Source of the DNA: Opitutaceae bacterium
Lineage (GTDB): Bacteria; Verrucomicrobiota; Verrucomicrobiia; Opitutales; Opitutaceae
Assembly (NCBI GenBank): GCA_003151515.1
Contig: PLXS01000025.1
Span: forward strand, 124,001-188,000
Length of the DNA: 64,000 nucleotides
Reading direction: 5' to 3'
Part shown: one piece after another, positions 1 through 8,851 of the stretch
How positions within the stretch are numbered: position 1 is the first letter of the stretch
Layout: each line of letters starts with the position of its first letter
Notes under the pieces: model-generated
Databases searched by the model: none
What the model was told of the DNA's origin: nothing
The model's input: only the letters and a program-made list of their open reading frames with translations
Position numbers and translations under genes: made by a program

Positions 1-1
1 G

Positions 2-946
2 ATCCAGGCTTTCCAGGACACCCCGATCTACGCCCGCACGACGGGCTTCATCGCAAAGTGGACAACCGACATCGGCGACCGCGTCAAGGCCGGCCAGGTG
101 ATGGCCGTAATCGACGCCCCCGACCTGGACCAGGAGCTTAACCAGGCGCGCGCGGCCCTAGAGCAGGCGAAGGCGAACCTTGAGATCGCGCGCATAAGCG
201 CGGACCGCTGGAGGGACCTGGGTACCCAGAACGCCGTGGCGCAGCAGGATGTCGACCAGAAGGCCGCCGACTTCGCCGGCGCAAAGGCCGCCGTCGTCGC
301 CGCGCAGGCGAACGTCGAGCGGCTGGCCCAGCTCAAGGACTTCCAGCAGGTGACCGCCCCCTACGACGGCGTTGTCACCGCCCGCAACGTCCAGGTCGGC
401 CAGCTGATAACGGCCAACCTGAGCACCGGCATCGAGCTCTTCCACATCGCCGAGACCGACGTCCTGCGGGTGTTTGTGGACGTTCCCCAGGCCTACGTGC
501 GCTCGGTCAGGGAGGGCCTCGCGGTCGACATCACCGTGCCCGAGTTCCCCGGGCGCGCCTTCACGGGCGCCGTCGCCCGCTACGCCGGGGCGCTCGACAG
601 CGCATCGCGGACGCTGCTGGTGGAGATCCACCTTCCCAACCCCAAGGGCGAGCTCTTCGCGGGCATGTTTGGGCAGGCCCGCTTCAGCATCCCGCCCACC
701 CAGTCGACCATCATTCTGCCCTCCAACGCGGCGATCTTCAATGCGGCCGGCACGCAGGTCGCCGTCGTCGACGACTCGAACCACATCCGGCTTCTCCAGG
801 TCAAGTTCGGCCGCGACTTCGGCACGCAGATCGAGATCATCGAGGGCCTGAAGGCCGGCGCGCACGTGGTGGCCAATCCGAGCGACGCCCTGACGGACGG
901 CCTGGAGGTGTCCCCCGTTCTGCAGCAGGGGGCGCCCAAGAAGTGA
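2..946 (+). CDS. RND efflux periplasmic adaptor (membrane fusion protein), 5' truncated
   Basis: The reading frame is open from base 2, so the start lies upstream of the window. The visible 314 residues begin inside the first lipoyl/barrel half, with a GFIAKW...GDRVKAGQVMA stretch typical of AcrA/MexA-like adaptors. An alpha-helical hairpin follows, then the second lipoyl half (TAPYDGVVTARNVQVGQLI), a beta-barrel and a membrane-proximal domain. Adaptors of this family bridge an inner-membrane RND pump and an outer-membrane channel. The stop overlaps the GTG of the next gene by 4 bp (GTGA), so the two are probably translationally coupled. The RND pump gene itself is not in the window and may lie upstream. 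The substrate cannot be read from the sequence. Confidence 0.9.
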   Translation: MQAFQDTPIYARTTGFIAKWTTDIGDRVKAGQVMAVIDAPDLDQELNQARAALEQAKANLEIARISADRWRDLGTQNAVAQQDVDQKAADFAGAKAAVVAAQANVERLAQLKDFQQVTAPYDGVVTARNVQVGQLITANLSTGIELFHIAETDVLRVFVDVPQAYVRSVREGLAVDITVPEFPGRAFTGAVARYAGALDSASRTLLVEIHLPNPKGELFAGMFGQARFSIPPTQSTIILPSNAAIFNAAGTQVAVVDDSNHIRLLQVKFGRDFGTQIEIIEGLKAGAHVVANPSDALTDGLEVSPVLQQGAPKK

Positions 947-2361
947 GCGCGAGAGCCCAGCGCACGTCCCTTCTCGCAGCGGCTGCGGCGCTCATCCTGG
1001 CGTCGGGCTGCGCGGTCGGCCCGGACTACGAGCGGCCCAAGGCGGAGGCGCCGCAGTCCTTCTCGGAGGCGGGACCCTGGAAGGTCGCCGAACCCAAGGA
1101 CTCCCTGCCGAGGGAGGGCTGGTGGCGGGTCTTCCGCGACCCCGTGCTCGACTCCCTCGAGGCCCGGGCGGTCGGGGCAAGCCCCACCCTTGCGTCGGCG
1201 CTTGCCCGCTACGACCAAGCCCTCGCGGCCGCCCGCGTCTCGGCCGCGAGCCTCTACCCGACGGTCTCCATCCAGGCGAGCGACAACCGACAGCTCTACC
1301 CGCGCAACCGCCAGTCCGAATACCCCTCGACGACGTTCGGCTACACGAGCAACTCCTTCAACCTGCCCCTCGTCCTCGACTACGAGGTCGACGTCTTCGG
1401 CCAGGCCCGCCGCGCCCTGGAAAGCGCACGCGCGTCGGCCCAGGCTCAGGGGGCCCTGTACCAGAATGTCCTCCTCACGCTCGAGTCCGGCGTCGCCCAG
1501 AACTACTTCACGCTGCGCTCGCTGGTGACCCAGCGCGCCCTGCTGCGCGAAAACGTCGTCCTGCTGCGCGATGCCCTGGACCTCGTCCTGAAGCTGAGGC
1601 GCGGGGGCGCGAACAGCGACCTGGACGTCTACCAGGCGCAGGCGCAGCTCGCGACGGTCGAGGCCGGCGAGCTCGCGGCCGAGCAGGCCATCGCCGAGCA
1701 GACGCACGCCCTTGCGGTCCTTGTCGGCGAGAGGCCGGAGGGCTTCGCAATCGAGGAGCGCCCTCTTGACGCGCAGGTGCCGGCGATCCCCGTGGGCCTG
1801 CCGAGCGACCTTCTGGAGCGCCGGCCGGACGTGGCGGCCGCCGAGCGGGCCCTTGCGGGCGCGAACGCGAGGATCGGCGTCGCCAAGGCGGCGTTCTTCC
1901 CTTCGATCGGGCTGACGGCGTTGGCGGGAGCGAACAGCAGCGCCCTGAACAACCTGCTGAGCGGAAACAGCGCACAGTGGGCGGTTGCCCCCTTCGTGTC
2001 GCTGCCCCTTTTCACGGGCGGCGCCAACGTCGCCAACTACCGCGCCGCCCAGGCGGCCTACCGGGGGGCGCTTGCCGACTACCGCGGCCAGGTTCTTGCC
2101 GCCTTCCAGCAGGTCGAGGACGGCCTGTCGGACCTGAGGCTCCTGGAGGGCCAGACGCAGGCCCTCGAGCGCGCCGCGGCCGCCTCGGGCTCCGCCTCCA
2201 GCCTGTCCCTCGTGCGCTACAAGGCGGGGCTCGTCAGCTACATCGAGGTCATCGACAGCCAGCGCACGCAGCTGCAGAGCGAGCTCTCCCTCGCCCAGGC
2301 GAGGGCCAGCCGGCTCTCCGCGACCGTGCTCCTCGTGCGGGCCCTCGGGGGCGGCTGGTAG
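943..2361 (+). CDS. Efflux system outer-membrane lipoprotein, NodT/OprM family
   Basis: This 472-residue protein has a short basic N-terminus, a hydrophobic stretch and a lipobox (LASGC, Cys at about residue 23), followed by the family hallmark AVGPDYERP. It therefore should be a lipidated outer-membrane factor. Two tandem OEP repeats follow, with the characteristic LPSDLLERRPDVAAAERAL segment starting the second half. The GTG start overlaps the adaptor stop by 4 bp. With the upstream adaptor it forms the periplasmic and outer-membrane part of a tripartite RND exporter. Length is normal for the family (about 460-490). Confidence 0.93.
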   Translation: MSARAQRTSLLAAAAALILASGCAVGPDYERPKAEAPQSFSEAGPWKVAEPKDSLPREGWWRVFRDPVLDSLEARAVGASPTLASALARYDQALAAARVSAASLYPTVSIQASDNRQLYPRNRQSEYPSTTFGYTSNSFNLPLVLDYEVDVFGQARRALESARASAQAQGALYQNVLLTLESGVAQNYFTLRSLVTQRALLRENVVLLRDALDLVLKLRRGGANSDLDVYQAQAQLATVEAGELAAEQAIAEQTHALAVLVGERPEGFAIEERPLDAQVPAIPVGLPSDLLERRPDVAAAERALAGANARIGVAKAAFFPSIGLTALAGANSSALNNLLSGNSAQWAVAPFVSLPLFTGGANVANYRAAQAAYRGALADYRGQVLAAFQQVEDGLSDLRLLEGQTQALERAAAASGSASSLSLVRYKAGLVSYIEVIDSQRTQLQSELSLAQARASRLSATVLLVRALGGGW

Positions 2362-2373
2362 GCTTCTGCGCGG

Positions 2374-4554
2374 CTAGGGCGCCCGGGGCAGCTCGAGGGA
2401 GCCCTTCGGCATGAAGTGGGCGGCGAAGCCGATCTTGTCCGCCCATTCGTCGATCACCTTCGAGACCGGGGACGTGCCGCTCGAGCCCCCGTGCCCGGCG
2501 TTCGACTCGATGCGGATGAGGACCGGGCCCGCCCCCGGGACGCTGCCCACGGCGTACTGCATCTCGGCCGCATATTTGAATGAATGAGCCGGGAACACCC
2601 GGTCGTCGTGGTCCCCGGTGGTGATGAGGACCGCCGGATAGCGGACGCCCTCCCTCACCGTCTGCAGCGGAGAATACGCCCGCAGGTACCTGAAGCCGGC
2701 GGGGTCCGCGCTCGAGCCGTAATCCGCGGTCCAGTGGATCCCGCCCGTGAAGTCGTGGAAGCGCAGCATGTCCATGACCCCCACACCCGGGAGCGCCACG
2801 GCGCACAGGTCGGGGCGCTGGTTCAAGACGGCGCCCACGAGGAGCCCGCCGTTCGAGCGGCCCTCGATCAGGAGGCGGTCCCGCGACGTGTAGCCCTGGG
2901 CCACCAGGAAGTCGGCGGCCGCGATGAAGTCGTCGAAGACGTTCTGCTTGCGCTCCTTCGTGCCCGCGAGGTGCCAGTCCTCGCCGTACTCGCCGCCGCC
3001 TCGCAGGCTTGCCTGGGCATAGATCCCGCCCATCTCGACCCAGGCGGCGGGAGGGACCGCGAAGTCGGGCGTTATCGAGATGTTGAAGCCGCCGTAGCCG
3101 TAGAGCCACGCCGGGGACCTGCCGTCAAGCTTCAGGCCGCGCCTGGCCGTTATGAACATCGGAATCCGGGTCCCGTCGCGCGAGGTGTAGAAGATCTCCC
3201 GGGTCTCGAAGCGAGAGGGGTCGAAGCGGCTCTCCGGCCGCTGGAAGACGCTCTCGGCCCCGCTGTCCAGTCTGCGGCTCATGATGACAGCAGGGGTCAA
3301 GAATGAGGAGAACCTGTAGAAGACCTCCGGGTCGGAGGAGCGCCCGCTCAACCCCGTGACGGAGCCGATCCCGGGGAGCGCGATCTCGCCCAGGGGCGCG
3401 CCGTCGGCCCCGTAGAGCGCCAGGCGGCTCTGCACGTCGTGCAGGGTGGACACGACGAACCTCCCGCCGGCGAAGACGGTCTCCTCGATGCTGTCCGGGC
3501 CCTGGGGCACGGGCGTCTTCCAGGACGACGGGGCGGGCGAGCGCGTGTCGACGGAGACGATCCTGCCGCGGGGCGCCCCGAGCGTGGTCATCAGGTGAAG
3601 GACGGGCCCCGTGCTTCCCAAGTAGGAGTATTCCGCGTCAAAGCGGTCCAGGAGCGGAAGAACGGGGCCGTCGATCTTCGGGGCCATGGCGTCCTCCAAG
3701 TCCGTGTAATAGATGGCGTTCTGCACCCTCCCAGTCTGGGAAACGCTGACCACGAGGTAGCGCCCGTCGTCCGAGACCTCGGCGCCGAAGAACCAGTCCG
3801 GGTGCGCCGGCAGATCGTAGACCATCCGGTCGGCGGACTGCTCCGTTCCCAGCCTGTGGTAGCAGAGCTGGCGGCCCGCGAGCAGGCCGAAGAGCTTCTC
3901 GCCCTTCTTCACCTCGGGGTACCGGCAGTAGAAGAACCCCGCCCCGTCGTGGGTCCAGGCGATCCGCGAGAACTTGACCCAGCGCACGATGTCCGGCGAG
4001 TCGGCGCCGGTCCTCGCGTCGCGCACGTGCAGATCCACCCAGTCCGAGCCGGCCACCGCGAGGCCGTAGCCCAGGAGGGCGCCGTCGTCCGACGGCGAGA
4101 CGCCGACGACCGCCACCGTCCCCTCGCCCGAGAGGGCGTTCGGGTCGATGAGAACCCGGGGCTGCGCCCCCGGGGCGTCGACCACGCAGAGGACCGCCTG
4201 GTTCTGCAGGCCGTCGTTCCTCGTGAAGAACATCCGCGCCCCGCGCTTCAGAGGCAGGCCGAAGCGCGGGAAGTTCCAGAGCTGGCGAAGCCGGGGGCGC
4301 ACGGCGTCGCGCTCGGGCATCGCCGAGAACTGCGCGGCCGTGTATGCCCGCTCGGCGGCCACCCAGGCCGCGGTCTCGGGGGAGTCGATCTCCTCCATCC
4401 AGCGGTACGGGTCCGGGACCCTCTCGCCGAAGTAGGCGTCGACGTGGTCGCCCCTGCGCGCCTCGGGGTAGTCGGCGGCCATTGCGCTGCAGGACAATAG
4501 GGGAGAAATAATCGCGCACATCGTCAGGATTCCAAGGCAATTGGAACGATTCAT
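2374..4554 (-). CDS. Prolyl oligopeptidase, S9A family, exported
   Basis: This 726-residue serine peptidase cleaves after proline in short peptides. The N-terminal half is a seven-bladed propeller, with a family-typical start (DPYRWMEE). The C-terminal alpha/beta-hydrolase domain holds the nucleophile in GRSNGG (about Ser567), the Asp in GDHDDRV (about Asp650) and the His in NAGHGGSS (about His688). Their spacing matches known prolyl oligopeptidases. The frame stays open far upstream, but I start at the ATG at 4554 because it gives a signal sequence. A possible lipobox (LLSC) or a signal-peptidase site after AMA means it could be a lipoprotein or a soluble periplasmic enzyme. Only 24 bp separate it from the divergent opgC-like gene. 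Confidence 0.92.
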   Translation of the reverse strand: MNRSNCLGILTMCAIISPLLSCSAMAADYPEARRGDHVDAYFGERVPDPYRWMEEIDSPETAAWVAAERAYTAAQFSAMPERDAVRPRLRQLWNFPRFGLPLKRGARMFFTRNDGLQNQAVLCVVDAPGAQPRVLIDPNALSGEGTVAVVGVSPSDDGALLGYGLAVAGSDWVDLHVRDARTGADSPDIVRWVKFSRIAWTHDGAGFFYCRYPEVKKGEKLFGLLAGRQLCYHRLGTEQSADRMVYDLPAHPDWFFGAEVSDDGRYLVVSVSQTGRVQNAIYYTDLEDAMAPKIDGPVLPLLDRFDAEYSYLGSTGPVLHLMTTLGAPRGRIVSVDTRSPAPSSWKTPVPQGPDSIEETVFAGGRFVVSTLHDVQSRLALYGADGAPLGEIALPGIGSVTGLSGRSSDPEVFYRFSSFLTPAVIMSRRLDSGAESVFQRPESRFDPSRFETREIFYTSRDGTRIPMFITARRGLKLDGRSPAWLYGYGGFNISITPDFAVPPAAWVEMGGIYAQASLRGGGEYGEDWHLAGTKERKQNVFDDFIAAADFLVAQGYTSRDRLLIEGRSNGGLLVGAVLNQRPDLCAVALPGVGVMDMLRFHDFTGGIHWTADYGSSADPAGFRYLRAYSPLQTVREGVRYPAVLITTGDHDDRVFPAHSFKYAAEMQYAVGSVPGAGPVLIRIESNAGHGGSSGTSPVSKVIDEWADKIGFAAHFMPKGSLELPRAP

Positions 4555-4578
4555 GGTACGCAGTGTCGGCAATCCGCC

Positions 4579-5763
4579 GTGGAGTCCAAGCCAGAACCGA
4601 TTCGTGGCCCCCGCGACCTGCGCTTTGACACGCTCAGGGGCCTGCTCCTCGTCTGCATGACCCTGAACCACCTGCCGACGGAGCTTCGGGTCCTCACGGA
4701 CCAGTCCCTGGGGGTCTTCTCCGCCGCGGAGGGCTTCGTCTTCCTCTCGGGCCTCATGGCGGGTTGGATCTACACCCGACGGCTTCGCGAGCAGGGGCGC
4801 GATGCCCTCTGGTCCTCGTGCATGGCCCGCACCAAGTCGATCTACGCCTGGCACGTGGCCTCGTACCTCGGGGCCTTCACCCTTGTGCAGCTCACGTACC
4901 GCACCCTGGGGTTCTGCTCGCTTGCGGCCCCGCGCCTCTTCTTCCAGCACCCCCTGGGCTCGCTCTGGCTGGGGTTCTCGCTCCTCTACCAGCCCGGGCT
5001 CCTCGACCTGCTGCCCATGTACTGCGCCTTCGTGCTGCTCATCCCCGGCGTCATCGCGGGGCTCGAGGCCGGCAGGCGCTGGCCCATCCTGGGGCTGAGC
5101 GCCCTTGTCTGGCTCGCGATGCAGTGGGCGCCGCCGATGGCGGGGGCCGCGGGCCTTTACCCGGTCAACACCGGAGTCTTCAACCTCTTCGCCTGGCAGT
5201 TCATATTCATAACGGGCGTCGCAATCGGACACGCCCGCGCGGGCCGCGAGGACCTGGTCTCGCGGCCCAACCCGTGGGTGGTCTCGGCCGCCCTGGCGGT
5301 CGTCGTGTACGGCATCGGCGTCTGCCACGCGCAGTGGCCGCCCCTCTGGCCCGACCGCCTGTACGGTATACTCCTCAACAAGCCCGCCCTTGGGCTCCTG
5401 CGCCTGGCGGACTTTGCCTGCGTGGCCTTCCTGGTCGCCGTCCTCGCGGACCGCTTCCCGTCCGCCTTCGCCCTGCGCCCGCTGGCCCTCCTCGGGCGCC
5501 ACTCCCTGGCCGTCGTCGCGGCCCAGAGCGTCATCATCGTCACGCTGCTGCAGTTCGCGCCCCTCTTCACAACGGCGGCGGGCAGGACCCTGACTGCGCT
5601 CTTTACCCTTGCGCTCATCTTCGCGGCGGCGGCCGCCCGGGACCGCATGACCGCCCGGGACCGAATGAGGGCGCGCGCCGGCGCCCCAGCCGCGGCGCCA
5701 CTCGGCGCTCGCAACCCTCCCCGGCCTCGCTTACTCCCGACGCATGGAGAACGAGCGGCTTGA
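4579..5763 (+). CDS. opgC: OpgC-family membrane acyltransferase
   Basis: This is a 394-residue polytopic protein with about ten hydrophobic segments. The N-terminal block (RFDTLRGLLLVCMTLNHLP) and AAEGFVFLSGLMAG identify the OpgC family, which in proteobacteria adds succinyl groups to periplasmic glucans. Here the acceptor is unknown; a surface glycan is possible. The start is a GTG at 4579, chosen because the conserved family N-terminus begins directly after it. The last 20 bp overlap the start of the HD hydrolase gene in another frame, and the C-terminal tail (Ala/Arg/Pro-rich) is not conserved-looking. No opgG/opgH partners are in the window. Confidence 0.85.
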   Translation: MESKPEPIRGPRDLRFDTLRGLLLVCMTLNHLPTELRVLTDQSLGVFSAAEGFVFLSGLMAGWIYTRRLREQGRDALWSSCMARTKSIYAWHVASYLGAFTLVQLTYRTLGFCSLAAPRLFFQHPLGSLWLGFSLLYQPGLLDLLPMYCAFVLLIPGVIAGLEAGRRWPILGLSALVWLAMQWAPPMAGAAGLYPVNTGVFNLFAWQFIFITGVAIGHARAGREDLVSRPNPWVVSAALAVVVYGIGVCHAQWPPLWPDRLYGILLNKPALGLLRLADFACVAFLVAVLADRFPSAFALRPLALLGRHSLAVVAAQSVIIVTLLQFAPLFTTAAGRTLTALFTLALIFAAAAARDRMTARDRMRARAGAPAAAPLGARNPPRPRLLPTHGERAA

Positions 5764-6343
5764 GAGGCAGATCCGTTTCATACTCGAGGTCGACAAGCTC
5801 AAGGAGGTCTTCCGGCAGACGGTCTGCACGCAGAGCAGGCGCGCCGAGAACGACGCCGAGCATTCCTGGCACCTGTGCCTGGCCGTGATCGTGCTTGCCG
5901 AGCACGCCAACGCCCCGGGGCTCGACGTGCTGAGGGTGCTGAAGATGCTCATCATCCACGACCTGGTCGAGATAGACGCCGGCGACACGTTCGCGTACGA
6001 CACGGCGCGGCGCGCCGGCCAGCACGCGCGCGAGGCCGTGGCCGCCGACAGGATCTTCGGGATGCTCCCGGCCGACCAGCGCGACGAGTTCCGGGGCCTT
6101 TGGGACGAATTCGAGGACGTGAGGACGCCGGAGGCCAAGTTCGCGGCCGCGATCGACCGGTTCCAGCCGTGCCTGCTCAACTGCAGCACCGAGGGCGCGG
6201 CGTGGAAGCGCCACGGCGTCACCAAGGACAGGGTCATCGCCCGAAATGCGCCTATCGCTGAGGGCTCGGCAGCGCTTTGGGAGGCCACCTCAAGATTGAT
6301 CGACAATGTCGAAAATGCCGGCCACATCCGGCCCGGCCCGTAG
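5744..6343 (+). CDS. HD-domain hydrolase (YfbR/HDDC2-like nucleotidase family)
   Basis: This is a 199-residue soluble protein with the HD metal-binding signature: a His in NDAEHSWH, the doublet in IIHDLVEIDAGD, and a later Asp in ATFxxAIDRFQ-like context (AAAIDRFQP). Relatives dephosphorylate deoxynucleoside monophosphates, but substrate specificity in this group varies, so only a phosphohydrolase role is secure. The start ATG overlaps the end of opgC by 20 bp, which suggests co-transcription. The gene ends 36 bp before the convergent membrane protein gene. Confidence 0.85.
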   Translation: MENERLERQIRFILEVDKLKEVFRQTVCTQSRRAENDAEHSWHLCLAVIVLAEHANAPGLDVLRVLKMLIIHDLVEIDAGDTFAYDTARRAGQHAREAVAADRIFGMLPADQRDEFRGLWDEFEDVRTPEAKFAAAIDRFQPCLLNCSTEGAAWKRHGVTKDRVIARNAPIAEGSAALWEATSRLIDNVENAGHIRPGP

Positions 6344-6379
6344 TCCGGCCGCCTCCGCCACTCCGCCGCCCAAGGTCAT

Positions 6380-8779
6380 CTAGGCGCCCCCTGCGCGCTC
6401 CACGCTGGCCACCTCTGCGCGCCGTGTGCAACGCCAGACGAGCCAGGCCGCGGGCAACAGAAGCCAACCGGCGAAGCTTGTCCAGAAGGACACCCGAAGG
6501 AGCGTGCTTCCGGGATAATCCAGCTGAAGGGTCGAGCTGCCCGCCGGCACCCGGGCCATGACCAGGCCGTCCGGGGAGCGCCCGACCGTCGTGGGCCTGC
6601 CGTCGACGCTCGCGCGATAGCCGCCTATGAATATGCGCGGAGTCTCGAGCCAGCCTCCCGCGGCGGCCCTGGAGCGGATTCGCAATGGGCTGTGCTGGAT
6701 GATGTGCAGGGGAAGGCTGTCCGGGTCGTAGGTCAGCACCGTGAGGCTAGCGAAGGCCGCCATGCGGCCCAGCGACCCGGCAGGCACAAAGCGCATCGTC
6801 AGGCTTCCTCCCCCGGCGTCCGCGACCGTGAAGGAAAGAGTGGATCCCGGGCGGGATCCACCGGCGGAGGACCGCAGCGAAGCCGATTCGGGCAGCGGAT
6901 ACTCCTTAAGGACATTGCCGCCCGAGATGACCAGGGTGCCCGTTGGCGCAACTCCGTCGAACTCAAGCACCAGCAGGCTGTTCCGCCCGAGCGGCAGCAT
7001 GAGGGGTGACTGTAGCTCCGCACTTTGGCCGTCGCCCAACACGACGAATTGGGGGGACGCCAGCCGCTTCCCGCCGGCCGCGCCGTCAAGAAGGCTCTGC
7101 AGGTTGGACTGCAGGACATTGCGGCCGGCCGGATCCAGGAGGCGCAGCCGGACCTCGGCGGCGAGCGGGCGGAAGGAAAAGGACCGGGGACGATTGCCGA
7201 GCATTCCGACCGAGTAGATCGCGTAAACGGCGTTGTCCTCCCGGAGCAATCGGCGGGAAATGTCGGGCGGCAGGGCCACCCGGAAACCGCGGCCCAGGAA
7301 CTTGCTCGCCTCAAAGCCACTCCAGAGGCACCCGAGCGCGAGTGCGAGGACGGCCGTGCGCTGCTGCCAGGCGCGGTCTCGCCGCGTGGTCCCCAGCGCC
7401 AGCAGGCCGACAAAGGGCGCAAAGGCCGACAGGATTGGATAGAAGCGCTGCATCGGCCACTGGTCCGTGATCATGTCCACCCAGGCGGGGGTGAGCGACC
7501 AGATCCGCGGGGCGAGGAACGGGACGGGCGCGAGCAGAATGAACAGGCCGGCTGTGGCGATCAGGAGGACCCGCAGGCCCCATCCGCGAATCCGCCAGGC
7601 CAGGAACCCAGCGACGACGCATGCCCACAGCGGAGCGCTCAGCTGCAGGTCCGCTATGAGGTTCGAGCCGTCCCCGCTCACGGGGCGCAGGAAGCCCACC
7701 CATCCGGCGCGCAGATTGTATAAGAAGTCAGGGCCACGGAAGATCGCAAGCTGCCTGGCGGCAAGCCCGGGAAGGCGAAGCTCCGCGACGGAGACGAATA
7801 CAAATCCCGCCAATACGACGAAGATAAGCAGACTGCCGGAGGCCAGGAGGAGCCCCCGCGGCCAGGGAAGCTGCGGCGTGGCCGCCAGGCGCGCGACGAT
7901 CACGGGCAGCGCTATGAACGACAGCCACATTGCGATCGGCGCATGGATCAGCCAGATGAGCGCCATGACCGCGGCCATTGTGAAGAGGCGGCGGCCGCTC
8001 AAGCCGTTCTCCGCGATCCGAACGAGAAGGAGGGTGTAGAGCGGCAGGTAGGGCAGCGCCAGCCACGAGGGGATCATGTCGCCCGAATAAACCAGGGCGA
8101 GAACCCCCGGACTTGAGATGTAGAGCAGGGCCAGGGCGAGACAGAGCCATTCCCTGCCCTGCGAGAGGCGCCGCAGGCACGCATAGCAGCTGAATGCAGC
8201 CCCGCAAAGGCTGAGGACGATCGCCAGGTTCTGCACGGCATACGCATTAAGGGCGCCCAGCGTCAGGGCGTGCAGCGCCCCGCCCGCGTACTGCAGGTAC
8301 GGAGCGGTGCGCAGAGGGTTGAAGGCTCCGTTGGAAGCGTACCTGCTCTGGCCGACGAGCACCGGGAAGACACCGTGGCGCGCCTGCGCTATGAAGTCGG
8401 CGATGTGCTGCGCGTAATCCTGGGCGTCCCCGGCGCCCACCCTCACCGGCCGGCAATACGGCAGGGTGAGATAGAGAGCCGCCGCGAGAAGAATCGTCCA
8501 GCGGCACGCCTCCCTGCCCTTCTGGCCCGCGCCCAGCCGCGAGAAGGGAATTCGTGCCAACAGCCCGACGAAGGCCAGTTGGCCAAGGAGCGCTGCCAAG
8601 CGAAGCCCGGCGTGATCCGCCCCGACCTCAAACCTCCAAACAAGAAACGCCGTGGCGGCGCACCCGAGGATAAGAGGGAAAAGGGAGCCTGGCGGCCTGG
8701 CGAAACGCAGCGGCAATGAAGCCATCCTTGGCTTAGGCCCTAGCGGGCCGCCGGGATTCGGCCGGCGAAAATGGAGCAT
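6380..8779 (-). CDS. Large YfhO-like polytopic membrane protein
   Basis: This 799-residue protein has an N-terminal body of about 12-13 predicted membrane segments, a periplasmic-type beta-rich region of roughly residues 520-750, and one last membrane helix near the C-terminus. The segment GGYRASVDGRPTTVG...VPAGSSTLQLDYP just before that helix is typical of the YfhO/GT-C group. Members of that group act on lipid-linked sugars or are of unknown function. An Asp-Ala-Gln-Asp motif after the second helix (GDAQDYAQHI) sits where GT-C enzymes carry their first-loop acidic residue. I start at the ATG at 8779; a TTG three bases upstream is the alternative. It has no close partner genes here. Function is inferred only from fold-level resemblance. 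Confidence 0.75.
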   Translation of the reverse strand: MLHFRRPNPGGPLGPKPRMASLPLRFARPPGSLFPLILGCAATAFLVWRFEVGADHAGLRLAALLGQLAFVGLLARIPFSRLGAGQKGREACRWTILLAAALYLTLPYCRPVRVGAGDAQDYAQHIADFIAQARHGVFPVLVGQSRYASNGAFNPLRTAPYLQYAGGALHALTLGALNAYAVQNLAIVLSLCGAAFSCYACLRRLSQGREWLCLALALLYISSPGVLALVYSGDMIPSWLALPYLPLYTLLLVRIAENGLSGRRLFTMAAVMALIWLIHAPIAMWLSFIALPVIVARLAATPQLPWPRGLLLASGSLLIFVVLAGFVFVSVAELRLPGLAARQLAIFRGPDFLYNLRAGWVGFLRPVSGDGSNLIADLQLSAPLWACVVAGFLAWRIRGWGLRVLLIATAGLFILLAPVPFLAPRIWSLTPAWVDMITDQWPMQRFYPILSAFAPFVGLLALGTTRRDRAWQQRTAVLALALGCLWSGFEASKFLGRGFRVALPPDISRRLLREDNAVYAIYSVGMLGNRPRSFSFRPLAAEVRLRLLDPAGRNVLQSNLQSLLDGAAGGKRLASPQFVVLGDGQSAELQSPLMLPLGRNSLLVLEFDGVAPTGTLVISGGNVLKEYPLPESASLRSSAGGSRPGSTLSFTVADAGGGSLTMRFVPAGSLGRMAAFASLTVLTYDPDSLPLHIIQHSPLRIRSRAAAGGWLETPRIFIGGYRASVDGRPTTVGRSPDGLVMARVPAGSSTLQLDYPGSTLLRVSFWTSFAGWLLLPAAWLVWRCTRRAEVASVERAGGA

Positions 8780-8851
8780 CAAGGCTTGGCGATGTCGGCA
8801 GGTCGCAGGCCTCGCGCGAAACCGGGCGGCGCATGCAAAGGGGGCCCATCG

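Noticed and set aside
158-865. Long open frames antisense to the efflux adaptor and many similar ones across the window
   Set aside because: High GC content keeps antisense frames open. Their translations are Arg/Pro/Ala-rich without family motifs, while the sense genes match known families.
4555-5502. In-frame N-terminal extension of the prolyl oligopeptidase by about 315 residues on the minus strand
   Set aside because: It runs antisense through opgC, is low-complexity and Glu/Arg-rich, and would bury the signal peptide that begins at 4554.
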